Below are positions 16,128 to 25,012 of a DNA stretch of 64,000 bases, in pieces. The notes under the pieces are model-generated. The model worked only from the letters and a program-made list of their open reading frames with translations. It made no database searches and was not told the origin of the DNA. The translations under genes and the position numbers were made by a program. Numbering within the stretch: position 1 is the first letter of the stretch; every line of letters starts with the position of its first letter. This stretch comes from VRUE01 sp035260485 (GTDB lineage: Bacteria > Actinomycetota > Thermoleophilia > Solirubrobacterales > 70-9), in assembly GCA_035260485.1 (NCBI GenBank), contig DATFVC010000055.1, positions 56,202 to 120,201 on the forward strand, given 5' to 3'.

Positions 16128-19100
16128 ATGTCGGATACCCAGTCCCGTGAGCTTCACGGCGAGGGCGGCCCCGTCCGCTACTCGCCAGAACGTGCCTACC
16201 GCCCGCTTGTCTCGCCCCCCAGCGTCGAGGACAAGGACGCCTGTGCGATCTATGCCTCGGTGCGCAAGGACGCGACGCCGAGCCACGAACCGATCGAACG
16301 GGCGATCCCGGCCCTGCAGAAGATGCTCCACCGGGCCGGCAACGTCGACGGCGAGGGCGACGGCTGTGGGCTGCTGCTCGACATCCCGCGCAAGATCTGG
16401 GCCGAGGAGGTCCGCGCCGGCGGCCACGACCCCTCGCTGACCCTCGACGACGCCTTTGCCGTCGCCCACGTCTTCATCGAGCGCTCGCAGGACCTCGAGC
16501 GGGTCCAGCACGACGCCCGCGAGCTGCTCGGCCGGGGGGGCTTCCGCATCCTCGCCGAGCGGATCGGCGTCGTCGACTCGCCCGCGCTCGGCCCGACCGC
16601 GCGCGAGGAGGAGCCGCACTTCTGGCAGGTCTGTGGTCTCGTCGCCGACGCTTCTCGCCGCGACCGCGTCCTCTTCGACCTGCTGATCGAGCTCGAGCGC
16701 GAGCTCGGCGTTCACATCCCCTCGATCTCGGCGACGATCTGCGTCTACAAGGTGATGGGGGCGCCGAACATCCTCGGCGAGTACTACCCCGACCTGCGCG
16801 ACGAGCGCTTCGAGACGATCGGCAGCTTCGGCCACAACCGCTACTCGACCAACACCTGGCCCTCCTTCAAGCGCGTCCAGCCCTTCTCGGTGCTCGGCCA
16901 CAACGGCGAGATCAACACGATCGAGCAGCTGCGCCAGGAGGCGCGCATGCTCGGCGTCCCGATCGAGCCCGGCTCCTCGGACTCGCAGGACCTCAACCGG
17001 ACGATCGCCACCCTGGTCAACCGCGACGGGCTCAGCCTCGCCGAGGCGATGGAGATGGTCGTGCCGCCGATCGTCAATGAGATCCGCGCTCTGCCCGAGG
17101 ACCTGCACCGCTTCTACATGTACCTGCGCCAGGCCATGGGTCCCTTTGCTCAGGGTCCGGTCGCGCTGATCGCCCGCCACGGCGACGAGTGCGTCTTCTC
17201 CGCCGATGCACTCGGCCTGCGCCCGCTCTGGCAGGTGGAGACCGGCGAGGACTTCGTCTTCAGCTCCGAGCCCGGCGTCGTCGCGGTCAACGAGATGGTC
17301 TCCGAGCCGAAGCCGCTCGCTCCAGGCGAGAAGGCGATGGTCGCGATCGACCGCGACGCGAGGCGCTCGACCCTGCACGCGCACGACGAGATGCTGCGCA
17401 TCGTCCGCGACCGCTGGTTGGCCCGCAACGGCGCCGAGGAGGCAGCGCCCTACGATCGTGCCTTGCAGACCGGCGGCCCGCTCGAGGGCGGCGACGTGCC
17501 CGGTTACTCCGACGCCGGCCCAGAAGAGCCGGTCAAGGTCGCCGACCGCGTCCTCGCCGGCTTCGGCTGGCAGCGCGACGACGTCAAACTCGTCCAGCAG
17601 ATGGCCTCCAACGGGGCCGAGCCGATCGGCTCGCTCGGCTACGACGGGCCGCTGGCGGCGCTCTCGCCCGAGCGCCAGAACCTGGCCGACTACTTCAAGG
17701 AGACGGTTGCCGTAGTCACCAACCCGGCGATCGACCGCGAGCGCGAGGTCGAGCACTTCTCGACCCGGTCGATCTTCGGCCGGCGTCCCTCGATCGACGC
17801 CGCCGGCGAGGACTCCGGCACCGTGGAGACCTCCTTCCCGGTGATCCTCGGCGGGCATCACGACATGGCGCCGCTCTCCGACAGGGCATACCGCCAGATC
17901 GCCCGCGAGCACCACACCTATCTGCTCGAGGACCTCTGGGAGGAGTTCCGGGGCCGCGGCGGTGCGGTCGACATCTCGCTGTTGGAGTCGGAGACGACCC
18001 AGGGGGCGATCGAGCGGATCAAGCAGGAGGCGGTGAAGAAGGTTCGCGGCGGCGCCGAGCTGCTGGTGCTGACCGACCGCACCGTCTACGACGCCGAGCG
18101 GCGCTACCTCGATCCCCACCTCGCCACCTCGGCAGTGGACCAGGCGCTGAAGCAGTTCCGGGTCGAGCCGGGAGAGGAGAACCTGCGGCGCCGCTGCGGC
18201 ATCGTCCTGCGCTCCGCCGCGGTGCGCAACGTCCACGACGTCATGCTCGCCCTCGGACTCGGCGCCAACGGTGTCTGCCCTTACACGATGGTCGAGGTGA
18301 TCTGCGTCGAGGATTACCGGACCGACATCGGCAACCTCTGCGCGGCGCTCGCCAAGGGGATCGAGAAAGTGATCTCGACGATCGGGATCCACGAGGTGCG
18401 CGGCTACGCGCGCCAGTTCTCCTCGATCGGGGTGCAGCCCGAGCTGGCCGAGATCTTCCAGACCGAGGCATTCGCCGCCTCCGAGCGAGGGGGTGTCGGT
18501 TTTGCCGGCCTCGATCAGAGCAGTAACGAGCGGGCGCGGATCCTGGGCGGCGAGGTGGACGCCAAACCGGCCAAGACCTTCCGCTTCTATCCCAAGGTCT
18601 ACAAGGCGGCGATCGCCACCGCCAACGGCTCTGGCTCCTACGCCGAATACTCCGAGAAAGTGCGGGATCTGGAGGCTCAGAACCCGATCTCGATGCGCCA
18701 CATCATGGGCCTGGTGGGTGACAGAGAGCCAATCGTCGACGCGTCAGTTGTAGACGCCGGCATCGGCCATCACGACTACCCGGTGGTGATCTCCTCGATG
18801 AGCTTCGGCTCGCAGTCCGAGCCGGCCTTCCGCGCCTACGCCGAGGCGGCGAAGGCGATCAACGTCCTCTGCATCAACGGCGAGGGCGGTGAGATCCGCG
18901 ACATGTACGGGCGCTACCGCAAGTGGCGCGGTCAGCAGGTCGCCTCGGGCCGCTTCGGCGTCTCGGCGGAGATGATCAACTCCTCTTACGTCGCCGAGAT
19001 CAAGATCGGCCAGGGCGCCAAGCCTGGCGAGGGCGGCCACCTGCCCGGCAAGAAGGTCTCCGAGAAGGTCGCCGCTGCCCGTAACGCGGCGCCCGGCACC

Positions 19101-20804
19101 GACCTGATCTCGCCCTCCAACAACCACGATCTGTATTCGATCGAGGATCTCGCCGAGCTGATCGACGAGCTGAAGACGGTCAATCCCGACGTGCGCGTCT
19201 CGGTCAAGGTGCCGGTGGTGCCGAACATCGGCACGATCGGTCTCGGCATCGCCAAGGCGGGCGCCGACATCATCACCCTCTCCGGCTTCGAGGGCGGCAC
19301 CGGCGCCGCCCGCCAGCACGCGCTGCGCCACGTCGGCCTGCCCTCGGACATCGGCACCCGAGCCGTGCACCGGGCGCTGATGGAGGCCGGCCTGCGCAAC
19401 CGAGTCGAGATCTGGGCCGACGGCGGTTACCGCACCGGCCACGACATCGTCAAGCTGCACTGCCTCGGCGCCAACCGGATCGGCTTCGGCACGCTGGCGA
19501 TGGTCAGCCTCGGCTGCACGATCTGCCGCGGCTGTCAGCTCGACACCTGCCATGTCGGCATCGCCACCCAGATCGAGACCGTCGAGCAGGCCCAGCAGCA
19601 CGGTCTGAAGAAGTTCACCCCGCAGGAAGTGGATGGGGCGGCCGAGAGCTGTGCCCGCTTCTTCGCCGCGATGGGCGAGGAGGTCAAAGAGGTCGTCGCC
19701 TCGCTCGGCTACGACCGTGCTCAGGACCTGGTCGGTCGCTACGACCTGCTGGAGCAGGTCTCCCACCATGAGCAGGTCGACCTGGCGCCCCTGATCACGC
19801 CGCTGGAGGAGTTCCTCGACCTCGAGCCGCTCGACCTCCCCGTCGCCGAGGAGATCGCCGAGGAGCGGGCCGAAGCGGGCCTCGTCGTCGCCAGGCCGAT
19901 CCGGATGGAGGCGAAGCAGGCCTCCGCCCAGATCGGCGCCCTTGCCGGCGACATCTGCTCGGGCCGCACGCTGCGCAATGAGTTCCCGCGCTCAACCGAC
20001 GCCAACGACCGCGTGCTCGGCGCCGAGCTGGCCGGGGCGATCGCTCGCTCCCGCATCTTCGAGGACGGGCCCGAGTCAAATGAGGACGTGCTCGCCAGCC
20101 TCGAGTTCAACGGCGGCTCCGTCGCCGGCCAGGGGCTCGGCGCCTTCAACGCCTACGGCGTCTCGATCCGGGTCGAGGGTGGCGCCCAGGACGGCGTCGG
20201 CAAGGCGATGCTGGGCGGCACGGTCGCCGTGCTGAAGGGCAAGGGAGCCAAGGGCAAGCGGCTCAACGGCTCGGTCGGCAAGTCCTTTGCCTACGGCGCG
20301 CAGCGTGGACGCCTCTTCGTCCAGGGATCGGCCGACTCGCGCTTCTGCATCCGCCTCTCCGGCGCCGATGTGGTGCTGGGCGGCGAGCCGGAAGCCGAGA
20401 TCGACGACGGCCGCGGCTGCGTTGTCGACCGCGCCAACGCCAAGGGCTTCGCCTTCGAGTACATGACCTCGGGTCGCGCCGTCGTCCTCGGCGACCTCGG
20501 CCCCTGGGCCTGCGCTGGGATGACCGGCGGCCGCGTCTACGTCCGCCACAACGCTTTCGGGATCGACCGAGAGGCAATCGAAGCGCGGCTCGGCGAGGGC
20601 GCCAAAGTCGAGCTGAAGGAGATCGACTCCGAGGGCCAGCTCGACATCGACGACCTGCTCTCCCACTACGCAGGCGAACTACGCGCGACCGGCCAGGACG
20701 AGGAGGCCGAGCGGATTCTCTCGCTCGCGTCCAATGCAGCCGAGAGCTTCCTCATGGTCGTGCCCCATAGGGTTCAGGCAGACCCCTCTATCTCGACCGA
20801 GTAG
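16128..20804 (+). CDS. gltB: Glutamate synthase, large (alpha) subunit
   Basis: A 1558-residue enzyme making glutamate from glutamine and 2-oxoglutarate. The N-terminal class-II amidotransferase domain should begin at the Cys in KDACAIYASVRKDATPS, after an N-terminal peptide that is normally removed; FGHNRYSTNTWPSFKR and GHNGEINTIEQL belong to the same domain. The central and FMN-binding domains include SFGSQSEPAFRAYAEAAKAI, GEGGEIRDMYG and FEGGTGAARQHALRHVG. The 3Fe-4S cysteines are visible as C-x5-C-x4-C in GCTICRGCQLDTCHVG. The C-terminal GXGXG beta-helix (GQGLGAFNAYGVSIRVEGGA) is complete. No gltD lies nearby, so the electron donor is encoded elsewhere or is ferredoxin. A GGGAGGT ribosome site precedes the ATG. 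Confidence 0.95.
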   Translation: MSDTQSRELHGEGGPVRYSPERAYRPLVSPPSVEDKDACAIYASVRKDATPSHEPIERAIPALQKMLHRAGNVDGEGDGCGLLLDIPRKIWAEEVRAGGHDPSLTLDDAFAVAHVFIERSQDLERVQHDARELLGRGGFRILAERIGVVDSPALGPTAREEEPHFWQVCGLVADASRRDRVLFDLLIELERELGVHIPSISATICVYKVMGAPNILGEYYPDLRDERFETIGSFGHNRYSTNTWPSFKRVQPFSVLGHNGEINTIEQLRQEARMLGVPIEPGSSDSQDLNRTIATLVNRDGLSLAEAMEMVVPPIVNEIRALPEDLHRFYMYLRQAMGPFAQGPVALIARHGDECVFSADALGLRPLWQVETGEDFVFSSEPGVVAVNEMVSEPKPLAPGEKAMVAIDRDARRSTLHAHDEMLRIVRDRWLARNGAEEAAPYDRALQTGGPLEGGDVPGYSDAGPEEPVKVADRVLAGFGWQRDDVKLVQQMASNGAEPIGSLGYDGPLAALSPERQNLADYFKETVAVVTNPAIDREREVEHFSTRSIFGRRPSIDAAGEDSGTVETSFPVILGGHHDMAPLSDRAYRQIAREHHTYLLEDLWEEFRGRGGAVDISLLESETTQGAIERIKQEAVKKVRGGAELLVLTDRTVYDAERRYLDPHLATSAVDQALKQFRVEPGEENLRRRCGIVLRSAAVRNVHDVMLALGLGANGVCPYTMVEVICVEDYRTDIGNLCAALAKGIEKVISTIGIHEVRGYARQFSSIGVQPELAEIFQTEAFAASERGGVGFAGLDQSSNERARILGGEVDAKPAKTFRFYPKVYKAAIATANGSGSYAEYSEKVRDLEAQNPISMRHIMGLVGDREPIVDASVVDAGIGHHDYPVVISSMSFGSQSEPAFRAYAEAAKAINVLCINGEGGEIRDMYGRYRKWRGQQVASGRFGVSAEMINSSYVAEIKIGQGAKPGEGGHLPGKKVSEKVAAARNAAPGTDLISPSNNHDLYSIEDLAELIDELKTVNPDVRVSVKVPVVPNIGTIGLGIAKAGADIITLSGFEGGTGAARQHALRHVGLPSDIGTRAVHRALMEAGLRNRVEIWADGGYRTGHDIVKLHCLGANRIGFGTLAMVSLGCTICRGCQLDTCHVGIATQIETVEQAQQHGLKKFTPQEVDGAAESCARFFAAMGEEVKEVVASLGYDRAQDLVGRYDLLEQVSHHEQVDLAPLITPLEEFLDLEPLDLPVAEEIAEERAEAGLVVARPIRMEAKQASAQIGALAGDICSGRTLRNEFPRSTDANDRVLGAELAGAIARSRIFEDGPESNEDVLASLEFNGGSVAGQGLGAFNAYGVSIRVEGGAQDGVGKAMLGGTVAVLKGKGAKGKRLNGSVGKSFAYGAQRGRLFVQGSADSRFCIRLSGADVVLGGEPEAEIDDGRGCVVDRANAKGFAFEYMTSGRAVVLGDLGPWACAGMTGGRVYVRHNAFGIDREAIEARLGEGAKVELKEIDSEGQLDIDDLLSHYAGELRATGQDEEAERILSLASNAAESFLMVVPHRVQADPSISTE

Positions 20805-20846
20805 GCGCGGGTGGAGGAGGACACCCCGTCCCTCCTTGACTTCTGC

Positions 20847-21209
20847 CTAGCGAGTTCGGGTTAGGAGGTCGGCGATTGCTCGGACCTCTCTTAGGAGGCC
20901 GTCGAGCATGGCCTCCGTGTTCGTGTGGATGCGCCACTCGGCGAGCTTGCGGTCCTGCTCGACCTGATCGATCCGTCGCTCCAGCTTGCCGATGCGCTTG
21001 TCGGTGCGCTTCTCGCTCTTGCGGAGCCGCTGCTTGACGTAGAGCCTGGTGTCCTCCCGCAGAGCGTCTAGCTCGCGGCGCAGGTCGGCGTCGCCGCCCT
21101 CCTGCTCGGTTAGCATCTCCTCTACGCCCACGCGTACGCGCTCGATCTCTTCGTGTAGCCGCTGCCGTGCCTGGTCGGCGGCGATCGACGGGTCCTGCGC
21201 AGAACTCAT
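20847..21209 (-). CDS. Coiled-coil protein of unknown function
   Basis: About 120 residues, starting at ATG 21209 or three codons earlier. Almost the whole chain is charged heptad-like sequence: LHEEIERVRVGVEEMLTEQE, LRKSEKRTDKRIGKLERRID, then VEQDRKLAEWRIH. This predicts a long coiled coil without membrane segment. The C-terminal AMLDGLLREVRAIADLL is a separate amphipathic helix. I do not recognise the family. It converges on gltB and its start lies about 30 bp from the end of the FHA gene, so the two could be cotranscribed. Confidence 0.65.
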   Translation of the reverse strand: MSSAQDPSIAADQARQRLHEEIERVRVGVEEMLTEQEGGDADLRRELDALREDTRLYVKQRLRKSEKRTDKRIGKLERRIDQVEQDRKLAEWRIHTNTEAMLDGLLREVRAIADLLTRTR

Positions 21210-21251
21210 GACGCCCACTCTAGGGGCGCCATAGGCTGGAATTTGCGCGAT

Positions 21252-21929
21252 TCAGCCTTCGAGCGCGAAGATGCGGAAGCGGCCGATCGCCAGCTCGTCG
21301 CCATTGGCGAGCTTGCCCCACTCGACCAGGTCACCGTTGACGAAGACGCCGTTGAGGCTGCGGTCGTCGAGCACCCGGAGGGACTCGCCCGGTTCCGATA
21401 CGACAAGCGCGTGGCGGCGCGAGACGCTGGGGTCGTCGAGGCGGACGTCAGCTGTGACGCTGCGCCCGATCCTGGTCCAGCCGGGCTCGATCTCGAAGGT
21501 GAGCATCTCGTCGCCGTCGCGGCAGACCAGGTGGCGGCTGCCGGCGGCGAGACCCGCCCGCAGCTCCTCCAACCAGATCGATGAGTCGACCTCGGTCTGC
21601 AGCTCGAACTCGGCGGTGGTCCCACCGTGGTCCTGCATCGACTCGAAGATCGAGTCGAGCCTGAAGCTGGAGGCGTCGCAGCGGGGGCAGCGAGGAAGCT
21701 CGTCGTCCTCGCGCAAGGAGAGTTGAGAGCCGCACTCTACGCAAAAATAGGTACCAGGACCGGGAAATGTCCCAGTGGCGTAGCTGTCGGAAGCTGGCGT
21801 GGGGGTGAGGCTGGCGGTGATGTCTGCTCCTTCCGGGCGCGCTCCGTCGATGGATCCTAGCGCCGTGTACAAGCCCGAGCATCCGGGTTTTGCCGCAGCG
21901 ATACCCGAAAGTGGGCTGCGGTCAAACAT
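21252..21929 (-). CDS. Zinc-ribbon plus FHA-domain protein
   Basis: The C-terminal half is an FHA phosphothreonine-binding domain: TRIGRSVTADVRLDDPSVSR, RRHALV and LNGVFVNGDLVEWG, with the canonical GR, SxRH and NG motifs. Before it lies a rubredoxin-like zinc ribbon (YFCVECGSQLSLREDDELPR, then CPRCDASSF) with two CxxC pairs. The true start is unclear. The ATG at 21929 gives 225 residues, but the first 30 look non-coding; a perfect GGAAGGAG ribosome site lies 5 bases before an ATC codon at 21821-21819, and no ATG is near it. It probably reads Ser/Thr kinase signals. Confidence 0.8.
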   Translation of the reverse strand: MFDRSPLSGIAAAKPGCSGLYTALGSIDGARPEGADITASLTPTPASDSYATGTFPGPGTYFCVECGSQLSLREDDELPRCPRCDASSFRLDSIFESMQDHGGTTAEFELQTEVDSSIWLEELRAGLAAGSRHLVCRDGDEMLTFEIEPGWTRIGRSVTADVRLDDPSVSRRHALVVSEPGESLRVLDDRSLNGVFVNGDLVEWGKLANGDELAIGRFRIFALEG

Positions 21930-21974
21930 TGGGCCAGAGCCATCGAGGGTCAGAGGCTAGAATCGCGCCCTCGC

Positions 21975-22493
21975 ATGGGGCCGGTCAGCGCAGAGATCGA
22001 GATCGACGCCCCACGGGAGCGCGTTTTCGCGACGATCGCCGACCTGGCGCGCCGCCCCTCCTTCACCGATCATTTCCTCAGCGGCTTCCATCTGACCCGG
22101 ATCGAGTCGAGTGGGGTTGGCGCCGGGGCGCGGTTCCGGGTGGTGTCGCCGCTGCGCTCGGTCTGGATGGACACCGCGATCGTCGAGCTGGAGGCGCCGC
22201 ACAAGATCGTCGAGCGTGGTTGCGGCGGCCGCGCCAACCGGATTCCCTCGACCACGGTCTGGGAGCTGACCGAGGGAACCGGTTCGCTGACCAGAGTTCG
22301 CGTCTCGCGCTGGACCGAGCCGTCGAACCCGCTCGACCGAGCGCTGGAGGTCTTGGCTGCCAACTCGATCTGGGAGCAGCGTGGCTGGCGCGAGGCGCTG
22401 CGACGGCTCCGCGACCAGCTCGAGAGCGGCGAAGCCAGCCCGGCGCCGGCGGCGGTGGCCGGCGGCAATCCCCACGCGACCGGTATCCCGTAG
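21975..22493 (+). CDS. SRPBCC-family ligand-binding protein (polyketide cyclase/dehydrase-like)
   Basis: A 172-residue protein with the START/Bet-v1-like pattern: EIEIDAPRERVFATIADLAR at the N-terminus, FTDHFLSGFHLTRIES, GAGARFRVVSP, a central strand KIVERGCGGRANRIPSTT, and a long C-terminal helix (SIWEQRGWREALRRLRDQLE). The fold forms a hydrophobic pocket for lipid or polyketide ligands. The final 25 residues are Ala/Pro-rich. It diverges from the FHA gene and is 38 bp upstream of the lipoprotein gene, so the two forward genes may form an operon. Confidence 0.75.
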   Translation: MGPVSAEIEIDAPRERVFATIADLARRPSFTDHFLSGFHLTRIESSGVGAGARFRVVSPLRSVWMDTAIVELEAPHKIVERGCGGRANRIPSTTVWELTEGTGSLTRVRVSRWTEPSNPLDRALEVLAANSIWEQRGWREALRRLRDQLESGEASPAPAAVAGGNPHATGIP

Positions 22494-22531
22494 GGCGGGC
22501 TGCCGGGCACCTTTATAGACTCTCGCCGCCG

Positions 22532-23083
22532 ATGGCCCGCCACCGCAGAATCGCCTTGCCGCTGCTTGCGGCGCTCGTGATAGCCGCTCTGACTCTTGGC
22601 GTCACGGCCTGCGGCTATTCGAGCGACTCCAAGAGCGTGGTGGAGGGCGAGTCGGTCTCGCTCGGCGATCTCAAGTACACGGTGATCTTCTCCCGCTTCC
22701 TCAATCCCAGGGACAGCGAGGACTCCGCCTACCTGGTGGGCCAGCCGCAGCTCCCACCCGGGCAAAGCTACTTCGGTGTCTTCTTCGAAATCCAGAACGA
22801 GAGCGATAAGCCGCAGTCCCTGCCGCGTTCGCTGGAAATCACTGACGCCGCACACAAGGCCTACCACTCACTTGACAGCGAAAGCCTCTACGCGCTGCCT
22901 TTTGAAGGCGAAGTCGAACCTGAAGAACAGATCCCGGTGCTCGACTCGACCCCGCAGCAGGGGCCGATCGAGGGCTCGCTGGTCATATTCAGGCTGCCGG
23001 CCTCGGCCTCCGAGAGCCGGCCGCTGACGCTGCATATTCCTGGTCCGGAACCCGAATCGGCCGAAGTCACGCTCGACCTGTAA
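22532..23083 (+). CDS. Secreted lipoprotein, DUF4352-like
   Basis: I take the ATG at 22532; the longer in-frame reading runs through the SRPBCC gene and is not coding. The 183-residue product has a lipoprotein signal (LPLLAALVIAALTLGVTAC) with the lipidated Cys at about 27. The mature part has beta-sandwich features: LGDLKYTVIFSRFLNP, QSYFGVFFEIQNESDKPQSL, ALPFEGEVEPEEQIPVLDST, like DUF4352/telomeric-repeat-binding-type lipoproteins found in Actinobacteria. TTTATAGA lies 20 bp before the start and may be a -10. A hairpin follows the stop. Confidence 0.75.
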   Translation: MARHRRIALPLLAALVIAALTLGVTACGYSSDSKSVVEGESVSLGDLKYTVIFSRFLNPRDSEDSAYLVGQPQLPPGQSYFGVFFEIQNESDKPQSLPRSLEITDAAHKAYHSLDSESLYALPFEGEVEPEEQIPVLDSTPQQGPIEGSLVIFRLPASASESRPLTLHIPGPEPESAEVTLDL

Positions 23084-23089
23084 AACGCG

Positions 23090-23138
23090 GCCGACGGGCC
23101 TAAGACGGGTCCATAGGCGACGTTTTAGGCCCGTCGGC
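23090..23138. terminator. Bidirectional hairpin between lipoprotein and penicillin-binding protein genes
   Basis: GCCGACGGGCCTAAGACG pairs with CGTTTTAGGCCCGTCGGC (18 bp with one G-T pair) around a 13-base loop holding CCATAGG. It lies between the stops of two convergent genes (23083 and 23142), so it can end both transcripts. The size and loop resemble those of 15965-16011. Confidence 0.7.
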
Positions 23139-23141
23139 GGC

Positions 23142-24875
23142 TTACAGTCCGGCCGAGAGGATCTGGGCGGCTATCGGGGCGGCGACTTCGCCGCCCGCGG
23201 CTTCGGCTTCGATCAGCAGCACGCCGACCGCGAGCTTGGCGTTTTCGGCTGGGGCGAAGGCGGCGAACCAGGCATCCTTGATCTGCGCCGGTTCTTCTTC
23301 GTTTTCGGAGTCCGGGCGCGGACCGAGCTCGGCGGTGCCCGTCTTGCCCGCCACCTGCGCCTCTGGAATGGCGGCGGCGAAGCCCGTTCCTCCGGTGACC
23401 ACACCGACCATGAGTTCGGTCAGCTCCCCGGCGATCTTCGGCGACATCACTCGCACTGGCTTCGCTTCGGGTCGAAGCTTGCGGTTGGCGACGACCGAGG
23501 TTGGCTCGCGAACGCCGTTGTTGCCGATCGTCTGCGCGACGGTCGCCATCTGCAGGGGGGTCGCCAGGACTTCCCCTTGCCCGATCGCGCTCACGCCGAG
23601 ATCGAGTTCGGTGCCGATATCGGTTGGGATGGTCGATTCGGGCGGATCCACCGCTGCGACGACCTCGGGCGCGTAGAGGGTGGGTGGGGCATTGAAGCCG
23701 AAGCGTTCGGCGGCGCCGACGAGATCGTTGTTGCCGATCTTCGGCCCCAGCGGGGCGAAGTCGGCGTTGCAGGATTGGGCGAACGCTTCGCGGAAGGTCC
23801 CGCCGCAGAACTCCCCGTTGGCGTTGCTGATGAAGCGGCCGCCGACATTCACGCCATCGACGATTTCGAATTCGTCGTCGAGCGAGACGACTCCCTTCTG
23901 CAGGGCAGCCGTCGTGGTGATGGTCTTGAACGTGGATCCTGGTGGCTGCGGCGCCGAGAAGGCCTGCCCGGCAAGCGCACGCACGTCGCCACTGCGTGCG
24001 TCGAGCACAGCGACGCCACCGGCGCGTCCGGCGAGGCCGGAGACCGCAGATAGCTGCAGATTGGGGTCGATGGTCGTCTTCACCGGCGCCCCGGGCTGGG
24101 GTTCTGCTTGGGAGAGGATGCGGGCCGAACCGCCTTCGCCTTCAACTGCGAGCAGCGAGCCGCCGGGCCGGCCGGCGAGACGCGCGTTGAAGGCCTGCTC
24201 GAGGCCACTGACGCCGACCGGGGTGCCGGCCGGGAAACCCTGCCGGGCGAGCGCCGCCAGATCTTCTTCTTCGGCCATGCCGACTTCGCCGGTGACGTCG
24301 ATCGCGGCGCTGCCGAGTGGATGTTCGCGCGCCTCGGCGGGGCCTTCTGCGAGCGGCGTCCCGTCGCGGGCGAGGATCGGCGCTCGCGGCGCCAGCTCGA
24401 CCCGGTTTTCGAGGTGCTCGCCGGGTTCGAGGCCGGGGAAGACCAGGCTCGGGTCCCAGGTGACGCCACCTTCGGCGTAGGGGACGTCGAGGTCGTCGGA
24501 GACGTCGCCGAAGGCGGCCGTGCCGGCTTCGACTGGAACCGGGACGACCGTGTGGTCGCTCTGGCTGGTCGGATCGCCGGGCGAGTGCACCTCGAGCGTG
24601 CGCAGCGTCGCCACCTCCGCCGCCTGGCGGTAGGCCTTGGCGAATTCGCCTTCGCCGACCGCGCGCCGCGAAGCATCGTTCAGCTCCCGATACATCGCGG
24701 CGAAGTCCTTGTGTGCCCAGGCTGTGGCATAGCGCTCCGCAACTTCCTTCTCTGGCGATCCCGGCGCGCCCGCTGAGGCGCCGAGCGCGAAGGCGACGAT
24801 GGCGATGACGATGAGGGGAAGCGCGCGGGTGACGAGACGGCGACGGCGCTCCACCTCGGTGGGCAGGGTTTTCAC
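23142..24875 (-). CDS. Penicillin-binding protein (peptidoglycan D,D-transpeptidase, class B) with MecA-type N-domain
   Basis: A 577-residue membrane-anchored transpeptidase that cross-links cell-wall peptides. Layout: short cytoplasmic start, one membrane segment at about 17-37, an NTF2-like MecA_N domain (KEVAERYATAWAHKDFAAMY), a dimerisation domain, and the transpeptidase domain. The active-site triad is visible as STFK (Ser about 314, Lys 317), the SxN motif as SCN in FAQSCNADFAPLG and the KTG motif as GKTGTAEL (Lys about 511). This type resembles the PbpA/PBP2a-like group of Actinobacteria. The MarP-like gene lies 137 bp upstream on the same strand, separated by a long inverted repeat. 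Confidence 0.92.
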   Translation of the reverse strand: MKTLPTEVERRRRLVTRALPLIVIAIVAFALGASAGAPGSPEKEVAERYATAWAHKDFAAMYRELNDASRRAVGEGEFAKAYRQAAEVATLRTLEVHSPGDPTSQSDHTVVPVPVEAGTAAFGDVSDDLDVPYAEGGVTWDPSLVFPGLEPGEHLENRVELAPRAPILARDGTPLAEGPAEAREHPLGSAAIDVTGEVGMAEEEDLAALARQGFPAGTPVGVSGLEQAFNARLAGRPGGSLLAVEGEGGSARILSQAEPQPGAPVKTTIDPNLQLSAVSGLAGRAGGVAVLDARSGDVRALAGQAFSAPQPPGSTFKTITTTAALQKGVVSLDDEFEIVDGVNVGGRFISNANGEFCGGTFREAFAQSCNADFAPLGPKIGNNDLVGAAERFGFNAPPTLYAPEVVAAVDPPESTIPTDIGTELDLGVSAIGQGEVLATPLQMATVAQTIGNNGVREPTSVVANRKLRPEAKPVRVMSPKIAGELTELMVGVVTGGTGFAAAIPEAQVAGKTGTAELGPRPDSENEEEPAQIKDAWFAAFAPAENAKLAVGVLLIEAEAAGGEVAAPIAAQILSAGL

Positions 24876-24894
24876 TGACGGGAAATTTAGTGGT

Positions 24895-25008
24895 GGGAGG
24901 GGTCGGGTACTGCTCCCGGCTCAACTTTTTCCGAACACAGCTCGAGACTGTCCATGGGCGTCGCCGCGGGAAAAGTACAAGCCGCCGGGGCAGCACCCGA
25001 CCCCTCCC
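24895..25008. repeat. Imperfect 24-25-bp inverted repeat between protease and PBP genes
   Basis: Arms 24895-24919 and 24985-25008 share GGGAGGGGTCGGGT and continue with one mismatch and one indel; the inner part pairs further in patches. The structure begins 4 bp after the stop of the MarP-like gene (reverse strand) and ends 20 bp before the PBP start. Terminator or leader structure are both possible. Confidence 0.65.
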
Positions 25009-25012
25009 TTTC

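Noticed and set aside
16077..18701. A very long open frame (over 870 codons) on the reverse strand opposite gltB
   Set aside because: It is the mirror of a highly conserved enzyme. High GC content suppresses stop codons in the antisense frame, and the translation is a random-looking Arg/Asp/Val/His mix without domains.
21890..22531. Long N-terminal extension of the lipoprotein frame
   Set aside because: It runs through the SRPBCC gene in another frame; the lipoprotein signal peptide begins at 22532.
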